Source: a virus
Reading direction: 5' to 3' (one strand)
Virus record (IMG/VR): IMGVR_UViG_3300030102_001981
Coordinates: 1-25,735 of that record
Length of the DNA: 25,735 nt
A program made the position numbers and the translations under genes. Shown one piece after another: positions 15,099 to 23,932 of the stretch. The notes under the pieces were generated by a model, which was not told where the DNA came from, did no database searches, and worked only from the letters and a program-made list of their open reading frames with translations. Numbering within the stretch: the stretch's first letter is position 1; every line of letters begins with the position of its first letter.

Positions 15099-16560
15099 AT
15101 GTTGGACTTACAGATTTTGTTGGTGAATAAACTCTAAACTCGTTATTCTGTATTGCTTTTTGATAGGATTCTAAAGTTGTTATTGTAGTTTCTCCTGTAT
15201 ATTCAAATATAGTTCCATCTGTATTGTAGTAATATGATCCTTTTGTAAAAGCAAAATCATTAAAATCAGGTAATGTTTGTTTTGATTTTTTACCATCATC
15301 ACCTTTTATCGTTGTTTCTTTTGTAGGGATTGCAAACATATTAGCGGCATTTAATGTGCCTGTAGGATCAGTAGCAATTGCATAACCTACTTTTTGAAAT
15401 GTTTGTGCATCTTTTCCTGTAGCATCAGGAAAACCTGCGTTTCTTGCTAATATAGCAGCGTTCTCTTTACCTGCATCTATAAAACCTTTTGTTTGACTTG
15501 ATCCATATGAAGCCATATAACTTTGAGCAGCTGCTCTTGCCTCTGCATCTGTAATTTTATCACCGTATATTGCTTTAAATCTTTGTGTATAGAAATTTTC
15601 CATTTGCATTAATCTGCTAGGGTCTTTTGAAAGTAATTTTGCATCTATTTTCATTTGGTTGATTAACATATCTTTTTCAAAGTCTAATCCTTTTAATGCA
15701 GCAACTCTCTCTAAATCTGCTTTTTCTTTTAATATTTTCTCAGCATCAACTATTGCTGCTTCACCTACAGTAGCTACATCTTTTTTCATTAATCTAAATC
15801 CAGCTTTGGCTGCGGCTAGATATGCTTTTCTTTTTATCTCTGCCTCTTTGGGGCCTAAAAATTTTTCAAACATGGGTATATCTTTACCTGTTAGTGCGCT
15901 TTCTTTTTCAAGATCTGTTAATGCTCCACCAGGATTATTAGCTAAATTTTTTGCAGCTAAATCATCAGCTGTTGCAAAATCGTCTTTACCTGTAGTTTCT
16001 GTATCTTTTAAATCATCTTTAGGTAATTTAGATGTATCAAAATCAGCAACATTTTTTTCTTCTGCTCTTGCATCTATACTTGCTTGTATCTCATCTCTTT
16101 TTGCTTGTCTTTTTTCTTCAAGAACTTCTTTACCTGTCTCACCTAATAAATCTTCTCCTGTAATTGGTCTATCAAATTTAAATCCAAAAATTCCTGGAGG
16201 TTCTTTTTTATCTGTTTTAACTGCAGTTGAACCTGATTCCATTGCAATTTGTTCTGCAATAGAAGCATCACCTAAATTTTCAGATATCATTTTTTCTTTA
16301 GGTTGTAGTACAGATGATAGGTAAGAATCATCAAAGTTAGCCATACCCATAGCAGCGCTAGGTTGTTTCATTTCCAAACCCTGACCTATACCTTGATTCA
16401 TTACGTTAAAACTAGTAGGTGCTTTTGATTCAAATATATCTTTAACAAAAGCGTTACCTGTTCTATTTGGGTTAGTACCAGCACTAAAGTTTCTTCTAAC
16501 TGTTTGCTTAATACCTTCGGCTTGACCGCCGTATTTAAAACTGGGTCTTTTAAAAAACAT
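15097..16560 (-). CDS. Helical virion protein, probable ejection protein (487 aa)
   Basis: A 487-residue protein rich in Ala, Lys, Asp and Glu. It begins MFFKRPSFKYGGQAEGIKQT, a basic N-terminus with a YGG motif that echoes the KGG motifs of neighbouring virion proteins. Residues of about 120-330 are strongly helical (for example EEKRQAKRDEIQASIDARAEE and AAIVDAEKILKEKADLERV) and look like a long coiled or bundled region. The C-terminal part is more beta-like (GSYYYNTDGTIFEYTGETT). By order between a 286- and a 1404-residue protein it would correspond to the T7 gp15 position in an ejection apparatus. This is a positional inference with no motif to confirm it. Confidence 0.82.
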   Translation of the reverse strand: MFFKRPSFKYGGQAEGIKQTVRRNFSAGTNPNRTGNAFVKDIFESKAPTSFNVMNQGIGQGLEMKQPSAAMGMANFDDSYLSSVLQPKEKMISENLGDASIAEQIAMESGSTAVKTDKKEPPGIFGFKFDRPITGEDLLGETGKEVLEEKRQAKRDEIQASIDARAEEKNVADFDTSKLPKDDLKDTETTGKDDFATADDLAAKNLANNPGGALTDLEKESALTGKDIPMFEKFLGPKEAEIKRKAYLAAAKAGFRLMKKDVATVGEAAIVDAEKILKEKADLERVAALKGLDFEKDMLINQMKIDAKLLSKDPSRLMQMENFYTQRFKAIYGDKITDAEARAAAQSYMASYGSSQTKGFIDAGKENAAILARNAGFPDATGKDAQTFQKVGYAIATDPTGTLNAANMFAIPTKETTIKGDDGKKSKQTLPDFNDFAFTKGSYYYNTDGTIFEYTGETTITTLESYQKAIQNNEFRVYSPTKSVSPT

Positions 16561-17420
16561 TATCCTCTTAGTGCTCCTATAATACCTGCACTAGCGATAC
16601 CTGCTCCTAAAGCCTGTTGTAGAGGACTTTGTGTTGGTTGTTCTTGGAATCTTGTTCCATATCCACCACCATATTGTGCAGATAACACATCTTGTGCAAA
16701 ACCTAATCTTTGATACGGTTCAAAAGCTGCCATTCTTGCACCTTCTGCTTCAGCATCTTGTACTGCTTGTCTAAATGCAAAACCTTCAGAACCTAATCTA
16801 CCAATCTCTGCAGCTGTTGCTGATTCTAAACCTGGAACTACTTGGGCTAAATTTGTTTGTTGATCAAAACCTTGAGAAGCTAATGCTTGTGCTTGTTGAA
16901 AGTTTTGTTGTCTTAAACCTGCTTCTAACATTGCTCTGTTAAATAAAGATTCTTTATCAAATTCACCTAGAGCAACACCTTCTCTACCTCCACCAAATGC
17001 ACCTGCTTCAATAGCAGCTTGTCCTATTTGACCTCTTTGTATGGATTGTTGTCTATCAAAACCCTCTAGCGTTTTGTCTATAACTTCTTGTTGATATGGT
17101 GATAAAAATTGTTTGTAAGCATCAGGCCCTGTCATAGCTTTTGCTTGATCTATGAAAGGTTCATAAGCCGCGATCCCCGTACCAGTGCCAACTCCTGTTG
17201 CAGCGCCTGTTGTAGGGTCAAATGTTACTTGACCGAGGCCACCTGCTGTTGCTCTTCTTTGTATAGCTTGTTGTGTAAACGGATCTACTCCAACTACTTG
17301 AGGAGCAAATTTACTTGTATCTACTGGTTTTCCTATTTGATCTACAACTTTTTCTGTAAGTTTTTTACCAAACGCTTCTACGTATGGCGATGGTCTAGAT
17401 ATCGTAGTAGTAGTTGACAT
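16560..17420 (-). CDS. Gln/Ala-rich virion protein, probable ejection protein (286 aa)
   Basis: A 286-residue protein with a central region (about 100-240) very rich in Gln, Ala and Gly, including YQQEVIDKTLEGFDRQQSI, GAFGGGREGVALGEF and QNFQQAQALASQGFDQQTN, and a small C-terminal hydrophobic segment (ALGAGIASAGIIGAL). Ala/Gln-rich helical proteins with a terminal hydrophobic patch are typical of small podovirus ejection proteins (T7 gp14, P22 gp7 type), which enter the outer membrane first. Its place immediately before the 487- and 1404-residue genes supports that reading. Both ends of the gene are TAATG junctions. The functional call is inference. Confidence 0.82.
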   Translation of the reverse strand: MSTTTTISRPSPYVEAFGKKLTEKVVDQIGKPVDTSKFAPQVVGVDPFTQQAIQRRATAGGLGQVTFDPTTGAATGVGTGTGIAAYEPFIDQAKAMTGPDAYKQFLSPYQQEVIDKTLEGFDRQQSIQRGQIGQAAIEAGAFGGGREGVALGEFDKESLFNRAMLEAGLRQQNFQQAQALASQGFDQQTNLAQVVPGLESATAAEIGRLGSEGFAFRQAVQDAEAEGARMAAFEPYQRLGFAQDVLSAQYGGGYGTRFQEQPTQSPLQQALGAGIASAGIIGALRG

Positions 17421-19066
17421 TATGCTTTTCTAGCCTCCAAATTCTTCATTAAATTATACATTCGTTGTGCGCCTTTATTAATGCTACCGCCGCCTGCACC
17501 TCTAACAGCATCAGCTGTAAAGACAAACTCGTTTTTAGATAACATGGCAGGGACATCGTCTGCTTTTTCTTTTATACCGATTGGTACAAAACCACCAGAC
17601 TTCCTGTAATCTAACTCTTTTACACCATATTTGTTGCTTCGTATAGGTATTTTTTTAGGCTGACCACCATCTTTTGCACCTGATCTTAGATCGGCTAATT
17701 TGCCTCCTAGGTTATAAATACCTTTTCCAAGTGATGTTCCCATAAATCCACCTTCATTAATAAAATTAGTAATAGGGTTATTAGAACCAGATCCAAAGTC
17801 ATATTTATCACCACCTAAAGTAACTTTACCTTTTGGATCTATTGAAAAACTACCCGCTCCAAAAGTGGTTGCTATGGAAGCATCCATAGGACTCATGCCT
17901 TTAATACCACTAAAGGTTTTAGTAGGACTACCATAATCTGAATAATCAATCGTTCCTTTTGATGTTCCTTTGCTTTGTATGATTTCATTTAATCTTGCTC
18001 TTTGTGCAGCTGTTAAAGCAGCTTTTACATTAGCTCCTGGATTTTTAAGATTACCACGTAAACCTTTTAAACCTTGGAGAAAAACATTTCCTATTGCTTT
18101 TCCTGTATCGACGATTGTAGGTTTTTTTGTTTTGGTTTTACTACCACCACCTCCGCCGCCACTAGATTTTTTACCTGGTGGTGGATTTCCAAATCCCATT
18201 GATGGTGGTGCTTTAGCTCTTGTGCTTCTACCCCTTCCATAACCACCAACACCTTGATATTTACCGCCCCCTCTAAATTCTGTTCTACCATCAGGTGATA
18301 TTGCCATATCTTCTTCTATAATATCTTTTGCAGACTTATCAGCTATTACATTTAAATTATTTGCTAAATTAATTAATGCTAAACCTTTTTTAACTTTATT
18401 AGGAACAAAAGTACCAAAAGCTGCGTTAACTAAAAAAGGAGATACAAACTTTACAAAATTTGTACCTTTAGTAATAGTTTTTTTTACAAAGCTAGGTTTA
18501 GGTGTAAATGAAGGTGTATAATTTATACCACCTCTAACATTTATTGATTCAGGGTTTTGTGATGGATCACCGACTTTATTAATATCAAACACAGTAGGTG
18601 CATTTGGTATGTTTATTTCTGTTACTTGGGACTTACTAGTATTATCAAATCCTGCATCAGAACCTACTTCACCTGGCCCTGGACTAAAATCAGATTGAGC
18701 AGCATCTTTACCACCTCTAAGACCTACACGTTTTACTTGTCCACCTTTAGCCATTTTAGGTTTTCCTGGTGATCCAACATATTCTCTAAGTCTTGTATTA
18801 ATCATTCCATATATTTCATCTTCAGAATAGCCAAAATTTTCTGATAACTCTTTTACTTTTTCAGGTAGATACTGATCTCTAAAAAACTGATAACCTTTCA
18901 TTGTGCCATCTTCAGGTTCACCTAAACCTGCACTTCCAGGGCCTAACATAATTTTAGCTACATTTTCTATTTCGTTTGGTAATGCATCTTCAGGAATAGG
19001 ATTATATGTTGTAGTATCAATCTGTAATCCTCTTGGTAGATCATCTAAATTGTTTGTTTCAGCCAT
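17420..19066 (-). CDS. Glycine-rich virion-associated protein with KGG and DDVPAMLS motifs (548 aa)
   Basis: A 548-residue protein of mixed character. Residues 1-100 are acidic and helical; residues 105-122 hold MAKGGQVKRVGLRGGKDA. A hydrophobic patch lies around 205-240, followed by a disordered Gly/Pro/Lys stretch with a run of six glycines (SSGGGGGGSK). The last 55 residues, containing KADDVPAMLSKNEFVF and RGAGGGSINKGAQRMYNLM, form a compact block that I recall as a recurrent C-terminal segment in marine phage virion proteins of unknown function. Location among structural genes implies a virion or assembly role. Both junctions are TAATG. No enzyme motif is visible. Confidence 0.82.
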   Translation of the reverse strand: MAETNNLDDLPRGLQIDTTTYNPIPEDALPNEIENVAKIMLGPGSAGLGEPEDGTMKGYQFFRDQYLPEKVKELSENFGYSEDEIYGMINTRLREYVGSPGKPKMAKGGQVKRVGLRGGKDAAQSDFSPGPGEVGSDAGFDNTSKSQVTEINIPNAPTVFDINKVGDPSQNPESINVRGGINYTPSFTPKPSFVKKTITKGTNFVKFVSPFLVNAAFGTFVPNKVKKGLALINLANNLNVIADKSAKDIIEEDMAISPDGRTEFRGGGKYQGVGGYGRGRSTRAKAPPSMGFGNPPPGKKSSGGGGGGSKTKTKKPTIVDTGKAIGNVFLQGLKGLRGNLKNPGANVKAALTAAQRARLNEIIQSKGTSKGTIDYSDYGSPTKTFSGIKGMSPMDASIATTFGAGSFSIDPKGKVTLGGDKYDFGSGSNNPITNFINEGGFMGTSLGKGIYNLGGKLADLRSGAKDGGQPKKIPIRSNKYGVKELDYRKSGGFVPIGIKEKADDVPAMLSKNEFVFTADAVRGAGGGSINKGAQRMYNLMKNLEARKA

Positions 19067-20550
19067 TATTGAATTCCTTGAAAACTAGACATGAAATCTG
19101 TAACTGCAACTTTAGCATCTTCTTCTGGTATTCCCATTTGTATTCTTTGGTTCTCTAACATATCTGCTACGATGTTTTGATCCATACCGCTTCTAATACC
19201 TATAATTGCATTACCAATATTTTTTTGAAATTCTGTTATGGGACTAGCCATACCTTTTTTAGTAAAAGGATTAGATTCTATTGTTGCTACTATCTGTGGT
19301 GCATCTTCTGAATCACTGTCATCTCCTACCATAATTGGGCCTGCCATTATTTTTTCTCTAGGTATATTTGGTGATTTTGTATTTTTTTTATTAAAAACTT
19401 TTTGTGCTAAATCAGTTAATAATCCAGAACGTGTAAGTATTTTTGCAATACCTTGTGGTTCAGCTGTTCCACTAGCTAATTGAACTCTACCACCTTTAGC
19501 TAATTCTACTATACCTTTTTTAATATTATACTCTTCATCTAACATATCCATTTCATCTTGATCTAATAATCTTATGTCTTTGCCAAACATATCAAGAGCC
19601 ATTTGACTTTTTTCAGGATCGTCTGATCCCTCTCCTAATTGAACTCTACCACCTTTTGCATATTTTTTAAGTATTAATCCTATTTCTTGATCTAGTTCTA
19701 TGACTTTATCATCGTCACCTTTTTCCATAGCTTCTTCTCTTAGAGTATATAACTGTTTTAATCTATTGCCACTTGGCCCCGAACCATCGCCATATTTTTC
19801 TCTAGTTTGTGCAATACCACCTGTTTGACCAAAACCTCTATCGAATCCTTCTGAATATTCAGCATAGTATTCATTTACTGCATTGTTGTAATCTTCTTCT
19901 GTAAATTCTATTCCTTTATCTTCTTTTTCTTTTTTCTTAGCATCTATGTATTGAGCAAGTGATACACCACCTGATATTAAAGTTGTAGGACTTGTTATTG
20001 TATCTATTGCAACTTCTTTTATGCTAGCTGTATCTTTACCTTTAGCTAGTGCATCAAATTGTTTACTAGCACCTTTATCTATCTGTTGTGCTAAACTAGT
20101 TCCTCTTAAATCACCTGGTGCTGTTTCTACTCCAGTTGGACTATCCATTGACCCAAATGTTTCTCCTGGTGCTCTTTTACCAAATCCAACTTCTTCTCCA
20201 CCAAACATTCCATATTTAGATCCACCATAACCAACTGGTTTAATACCTTCAAACTTAACGTAAGGTGCAGCTGTCAGTGCTAGTTTCATTGGATCTATAC
20301 CACCTGTAGCTTTTGCTGAACCTGCTGCATAGATTAGTGGAGCGTATGGGCCTAAGAAAGGAGCGGCTACCATCAAAGGTTTAGCTATTTCTTTTGGTAC
20401 TAATTTTTGTGCTACCTTTACAAAAGGCTTTGTAACTTTTTTAAAAGTTTTTTTAAGAAAACTACCAAGTCCATATTGTTCTCTAGGAACAACTCCAAGG
20501 CCACCGCCTCTGTACATTTGTCTTTTCATCATTGTTCTATTGATTGCCAT
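19066..20550 (-). CDS. Glycine-rich virion-associated protein with repeated AKGGRVQL motif (494 aa)
   Basis: A 494-residue protein. The basic N-terminus MKRQMYRGGGLGVVPRE leads into an amphipathic, Lys-rich helix and a hydrophobic, Pro-rich region at about 52-98 that could touch membrane. The middle is charged and helical. Two copies of AKGGRVQL (298-305 and 351-358), each followed by a short Gly/Ser/acid linker, are separated by exactly 53 residues. The C-terminus is a helical region ending in FMSSFQGIQ. A KGG motif also occurs in the following 548-residue protein, suggesting a common interaction or processing signal in this virion. Function is not recognised; a tail or internal virion component is likely from context. 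Confidence 0.82.
   Translation of the reverse strand: MAINRTMMKRQMYRGGGLGVVPREQYGLGSFLKKTFKKVTKPFVKVAQKLVPKEIAKPLMVAAPFLGPYAPLIYAAGSAKATGGIDPMKLALTAAPYVKFEGIKPVGYGGSKYGMFGGEEVGFGKRAPGETFGSMDSPTGVETAPGDLRGTSLAQQIDKGASKQFDALAKGKDTASIKEVAIDTITSPTTLISGGVSLAQYIDAKKKEKEDKGIEFTEEDYNNAVNEYYAEYSEGFDRGFGQTGGIAQTREKYGDGSGPSGNRLKQLYTLREEAMEKGDDDKVIELDQEIGLILKKYAKGGRVQLGEGSDDPEKSQMALDMFGKDIRLLDQDEMDMLDEEYNIKKGIVELAKGGRVQLASGTAEPQGIAKILTRSGLLTDLAQKVFNKKNTKSPNIPREKIMAGPIMVGDDSDSEDAPQIVATIESNPFTKKGMASPITEFQKNIGNAIIGIRSGMDQNIVADMLENQRIQMGIPEEDAKVAVTDFMSSFQGIQ
19476..19659 (-). repeat. Two-copy 25-bp direct repeat encoding AKGGRVQL
   Basis: Copies lie at 19476-19500 and 19635-19659 and match at 24 of 25 positions; their starts are 159 bp apart. 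They encode the core of the two AKGGRVQL motifs of the 494-residue protein. Conservation at DNA as well as protein level suggests a fairly recent duplication or codon constraint. Confidence 0.85.
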
Positions 20551-20552
20551 AA

Positions 20553-20798
20553 TTATTCATCTGATGCAGCACCTAATGGTGGCATCTCCGCTACTTTAAT
20601 TTTAACTGATCTAGTAACATCTGCTCTTACTGTATCTGTTTCTGGGTTTGCAATATCATCTTCTGCTTCTTTATCAGAAGAATACTCATAATTAGTTTTA
20701 GTATTCCTTAAAACTATCTCGGCTTCACACTCAACAACAGGCACTTGTTTGCCGTTTATTGTTTCGTAGCGAACTGAACCTGGTTCTTTAAATGCCAT
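20553..20798 (-). CDS. Hypothetical small acidic protein (81 aa)
   Basis: An 81-residue product, MAFKEPGSVRYETINGKQVPV then an acidic stretch (SSDKEAEDDIANPETD) and a Thr/Val/Lys-rich end (VKIKVAEMPPLGAASDE). It is predicted soluble, with beta-strand-like alternation. It sits between a 109-residue beta-rich protein and the 494-residue virion protein with gaps of 2-3 nt, so it is probably a minor virion or assembly protein. No family is recognised. It starts at ATG 20798, and its TAA lies 2 nt before the next ATG. Confidence 0.75.
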   Translation of the reverse strand: MAFKEPGSVRYETINGKQVPVVECEAEIVLRNTKTNYEYSSDKEAEDDIANPETDTVRADVTRSVKIKVAEMPPLGAASDE

Positions 20799-20801
20799 AA
20801 T

Positions 20802-21131
20802 TTAATCCCTATTCAATTGTAACATAGATAAAATAACATGCAATCTATCTGCAGTTGTAGCTTGCACTTTTATCTGTTCTCCTTCCGTTAAAATTAACGG
20901 ATTTGTTAACAAATCTACTGTACTATTAGCATTAATAGCCTGACTTTTAAACAAATTAAATATACCATCTGAGGTATCCACTATAGTTATCTCTATAGTG
21001 TCATTGTTTGCAGAGTCATTTGATACTATAAAAGACTTAACAATTGCAGTAGTAGCTGCAGGAACTGTAAAAATACTAGTATTTCCAGTAGTTGTCAAAT
21101 CAGACTTTACGTTTGTATATATATTAGCCAC
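20802..21131 (-). CDS. Small beta-rich structural protein (109 aa, GTG start)
   Basis: A 109-residue product, MANIYTNVKSDLTTTGNTSI and so on, with alternating Val/Ile/Thr patterns (FTVPAATTAIVKSFIVSND, TIEITIVDTS, LILTEGEQIKV) that indicate an all-beta sandwich. Such small proteins are common near tail or head-decoration genes of marine phages. The start is a GTG at 21131-21129, overlapping the end of the upstream 55-residue gene by 8 nt; no later ATG would keep the N-terminal strand. A decoration, adaptor or tail accessory role is likely from fold and context, but not shown. It contains an 8-bp inverted repeat at 20979-21000. Confidence 0.8.
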   Translation of the reverse strand: MANIYTNVKSDLTTTGNTSIFTVPAATTAIVKSFIVSNDSANNDTIEITIVDTSDGIFNLFKSQAINANSTVDLLTNPLILTEGEQIKVQATTADRLHVILSMLQLNRD

Positions 21132-21291
21132 TTAAAAACCAAGAAAATCGTTCTTGCTCCTCTTTTATTTCGTTTAAATAGGTAGAATTTAGCTGTTCTG
21201 CGAGACTAGCTAATGATCTATTGATTTGTTTCTGGTTAGAAACATCATATTTCTCTTTAGGTTCTGGTACTCTTATAATAATTTTAGCCAT
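21124..21291 (-). CDS. 55-residue hypothetical helical protein
   Basis: Between the 634- and 109-residue genes a clean frame gives MAKIIIRVPEPKEKYDVSNQ followed by a helix (INRSLASLAEQLNSTYL) and the end EEQERFSWFLSG. It starts in a TAATG junction with the 634-residue gene and ends 8 nt inside the next gene, exactly like its neighbours, which argues strongly that it is real. It has a short beta start, an amphipathic helix and an aromatic C-terminus. It may be a small chaperone or adaptor of the tail assembly; the function is unknown. Confidence 0.75.
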   Translation of the reverse strand: MAKIIIRVPEPKEKYDVSNQKQINRSLASLAEQLNSTYLNEIKEEQERFSWFLSG

Positions 21292-23195
21292 TATCTTCTA
21301 CCATCTGGTTGTATATCTATCTTAAATGTGCCAAATCTCCAAGATTCACTGACAGCATCGTTCTCTATCTTTATATTAACATATCTACCCCTAGCACGTG
21401 TATCTTTTTTATTTGTTGATGGGGTAATTGTAAACGGACTTAGTGAAGTGTTTGTTGAAGATTGTTGTGGAAATCGTTTGACTGCCAAGGTAACTTTTGC
21501 ATTTCCTTGTAGATTTTTAAAATCTGGTATAAATCTTCTAACAGCTAAGAAAAACTCTCCTTCTCCCATTTCTGGATTTGCTATATCAAAGTCAAAAGAT
21601 TGTATAAAAGATGAAATAGTAGTTGTAGTTCCATTTGGATTAACTTGATCTGTTCCTACCTCATGTTCAAAATATGTAGTTTGTCCTAAACCTGATTCAC
21701 CTACGATAGCAGGAAAAGTTCCTGATGCAGAAACATCGTATTTTGTAGCAAAAGGATTTTGATACACAGTTGCATCCATCCAACTTGTTCTAGCTTCTGT
21801 CCCTGTATACCAAGTATTTTCTCCATAATTATATACTACATATTTATCATTATATTCTGATCCACTAGATGGATAGTACCAAATTATTTCTGTGTATAGA
21901 TTATTTAAACCAGCATAAACTTGTTGGCCTTTTGTAGTATCAAAATTATCATAAACAAAATCTTCCACAGTGCATGGTAGTGATTTAACTGTACCATCGA
22001 ATAAAAAGAAACCTTTTGCTGACATCCAAAAAGCAGCACCATCTATTTCTACGGCAGCATTCTTTCCTATGATACCACAGTTTGTACCAACTTGATCAAA
22101 ACCAAATGTAAAAGGAGCACCTACAAATTTCATTGTGTATAGCGCGTTGTCTGTCCAAATTAATATATTTTCTTTTGCTTTAGTTGCAGCTAAAATTTTA
22201 GTTCCATCTTGTAATCTTTGAGACCCTGCTGTATTTGTTGCGGTAGGTGTGTATGTGTTTATAGCTTCTCTATCTGAAAATCGTATAAACATATTGTCTT
22301 GAGTTGATGATGTTCCTATTGTTGTTTCAGTGCCAAGATGAATTAAGTGTCTAGTTGTTGGAGATATTAAAGTAACTCTACTAGCTGTAGGGTTGTTAGT
22401 TGTTTGAAAATTAGATGTTGTTGTTGATGCACGATTTGATAAAGCTGATGCAGCACCTGCATTCCAAGTAAATGTTTTACCATTTCCAATAGTTGCGATT
22501 AATACTTCACCAAAATTACTTAATGACCATAGTCCTGGTTCTAGTGATACGTTAGAAGCTGAAGCTGCTTCACCCCAATTACCTGTGCCCCATGTATCAA
22601 TACCCCAACCATAACCATATGACTGTGCTCTTGGGCCAACAGGTTCAAAAGGTTTTATACTTAAACTACCACCTGTAGATACAGTTGCACTTGCACTACT
22701 AGCTTGTGTAATTGTAAATGTACTTGTTGTGGGTACTGTTATAACTTGAAAGTTTTTATCTTCAAAGTCAGAATTTTGATAACCTGTACCACCTGGTAAT
22801 GTAACATTGTCTAATTGTATAATGTCTCCTATAGCTAAACCATGTGCAGATTTTGTAATTGTACAAGTTGCTGAATTATTTGTAGTAGCAATTGTTGCAG
22901 AAGTTAATGTAGTTTTAAGTGGAGTTATATCATGAAGTTGTCCTTCAAAATATATAAGTAAAAATTTATCTGTTCCTATAGCAACATATCTATTGCCATC
23001 TAGATCTACGAAAGCGTGTTGTGCTCTAGCCACTCCTACTATTGTATCTGTTATAAGAGACGACCAACCACCAACCTTTTCTGGAAGTCCATATCTAAAT
23101 CGTACATTGTCAGAATCTACCCAACTATTTTCTGCACCAACAGATGTATTTTGCTTATCTATTCCAGGTTTAAATTTAAAATCAATGAGAGCCAC
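21291..23195 (-). CDS. Tail/portal-proximal structural protein, stabilisation- or nozzle-like (634 aa)
   Basis: A 634-residue, almost entirely beta-rich protein. It starts MALIDFKFKPGIDKQNTSV and has FRYGLPEKVGGWSS at about 33-46, a pattern typical of phage DNA-stabilisation or tail-nozzle beta-propeller proteins. Around residues 95-185 there is an insert with SAHGLAIGDIIQLDNV and TTSTFTIT, resembling a small E1-FCCH-like beta domain. Propeller-like blades follow (NFGEVLIATIGNG, NILIWTDNALYTMKF, GFFLFDGTVKSL). I infer a tail-hub or nozzle component of a short-tailed phage, comparable in position to P22 gp10 or T7 gp12. The start is GTG (CAC at 23193-23195), 10 nt after the previous stop. Confidence 0.82.
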   Translation of the reverse strand: MALIDFKFKPGIDKQNTSVGAENSWVDSDNVRFRYGLPEKVGGWSSLITDTIVGVARAQHAFVDLDGNRYVAIGTDKFLLIYFEGQLHDITPLKTTLTSATIATTNNSATCTITKSAHGLAIGDIIQLDNVTLPGGTGYQNSDFEDKNFQVITVPTTSTFTITQASSASATVSTGGSLSIKPFEPVGPRAQSYGYGWGIDTWGTGNWGEAASASNVSLEPGLWSLSNFGEVLIATIGNGKTFTWNAGAASALSNRASTTTSNFQTTNNPTASRVTLISPTTRHLIHLGTETTIGTSSTQDNMFIRFSDREAINTYTPTATNTAGSQRLQDGTKILAATKAKENILIWTDNALYTMKFVGAPFTFGFDQVGTNCGIIGKNAAVEIDGAAFWMSAKGFFLFDGTVKSLPCTVEDFVYDNFDTTKGQQVYAGLNNLYTEIIWYYPSSGSEYNDKYVVYNYGENTWYTGTEARTSWMDATVYQNPFATKYDVSASGTFPAIVGESGLGQTTYFEHEVGTDQVNPNGTTTTISSFIQSFDFDIANPEMGEGEFFLAVRRFIPDFKNLQGNAKVTLAVKRFPQQSSTNTSLSPFTITPSTNKKDTRARGRYVNIKIENDAVSESWRFGTFKIDIQPDGRR

Positions 23196-23205
23196 GTCTC
23201 AGCCC

Positions 23206-23925
23206 CTATATTTTATCTTTATATGCCCAGCCTCTAGTTGCATTAACATATACTAAAGTAAACGCTGAACCATTTACACTGACTACTAAGTTAGAAGCTG
23301 CACCTAAAATATTAGATCCATTTCTTGCAATAGTAAGATTATTAGAGTTAACAAAATTACCACTATCAATAAAAGTAACTTCATCACCAACAGCAGGTGA
23401 TGCTGGTAGGGTCACTGTTACAGAACTATTAATACCACCTGAAGAAGTATCAATTAATAATTGATCACCTTTTACAGCTGTATAGGCACCAGGAACAGTA
23501 TAGTAACCTTTTGTTTGTAATTTTCCTGTGATATTTGTGCCATCAGAAAATAATAGCGTCACTGATCCAGCAGGTAATGTAACCCCTGTCCCCGAAACAG
23601 TTTTAACTGTTATAGTGTAACTACTAGATGATCTATTTGTAGCATCCTCTACAACAAAAACTCTTTCTGCTGAGTCTGGCATTGTTACTGTTACATTGCC
23701 AGATAAAGTTCCAGTTAATTTATAATAAAAACTTTTACCATTTGCTGTAGCATGATTTGCTAAAGATAATGCTACTGTGCCAGATGATACTCCTAACGCT
23801 AAAACACCTGTTGATGCTTGTTCTAATATTTGTAAATTTGTATTTGTAATTGTACCCCAGGTACCAGACTTTTCACCTGTGGTAATTAACTCTAATTTTA
23901 AATCACTTGATGTACTCGATGCCAT
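23206..23925 (-). CDS. Tail fibre/spike-like protein (239 aa)
   Basis: A 239-residue Thr/Ser/Val-rich beta protein. The N-terminal SDLKLELITTGEKSGTW followed by GTITNTNL is a pattern I recall from the head-binding part of many phage tail fibre or spike proteins. The rest consists of repeated beta strands (SGNVTVTMPDSAERVFVVED, SYTITVKTVSGTGVTLPAG, SSVTVTLPASPAVGDEVTF) ending in NATRGWAYKDKI. The length is short for a complete receptor-binding fibre, so it may be an adaptor or minor fibre. An AGGAG site lies 4 nt upstream of the ATG. It follows the beta-repeat proteins in the tail operon. Confidence 0.82.
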   Translation of the reverse strand: MASSTSSDLKLELITTGEKSGTWGTITNTNLQILEQASTGVLALGVSSGTVALSLANHATANGKSFYYKLTGTLSGNVTVTMPDSAERVFVVEDATNRSSSSYTITVKTVSGTGVTLPAGSVTLLFSDGTNITGKLQTKGYYTVPGAYTAVKGDQLLIDTSSGGINSSVTVTLPASPAVGDEVTFIDSGNFVNSNNLTIARNGSNILGAASNLVVSVNGSAFTLVYVNATRGWAYKDKI

Positions 23926-23932
23926 AATTCTC

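Noticed and set aside
15659-16324. Plus-strand open frame of 221 codons opposite the 487-residue virion gene
   Set aside because: It is antisense to a well-packed minus-strand gene, Ser/Phe/Leu-rich in the way expected from the reverse of a Lys/Ala/Glu-rich gene, and has no operon context.
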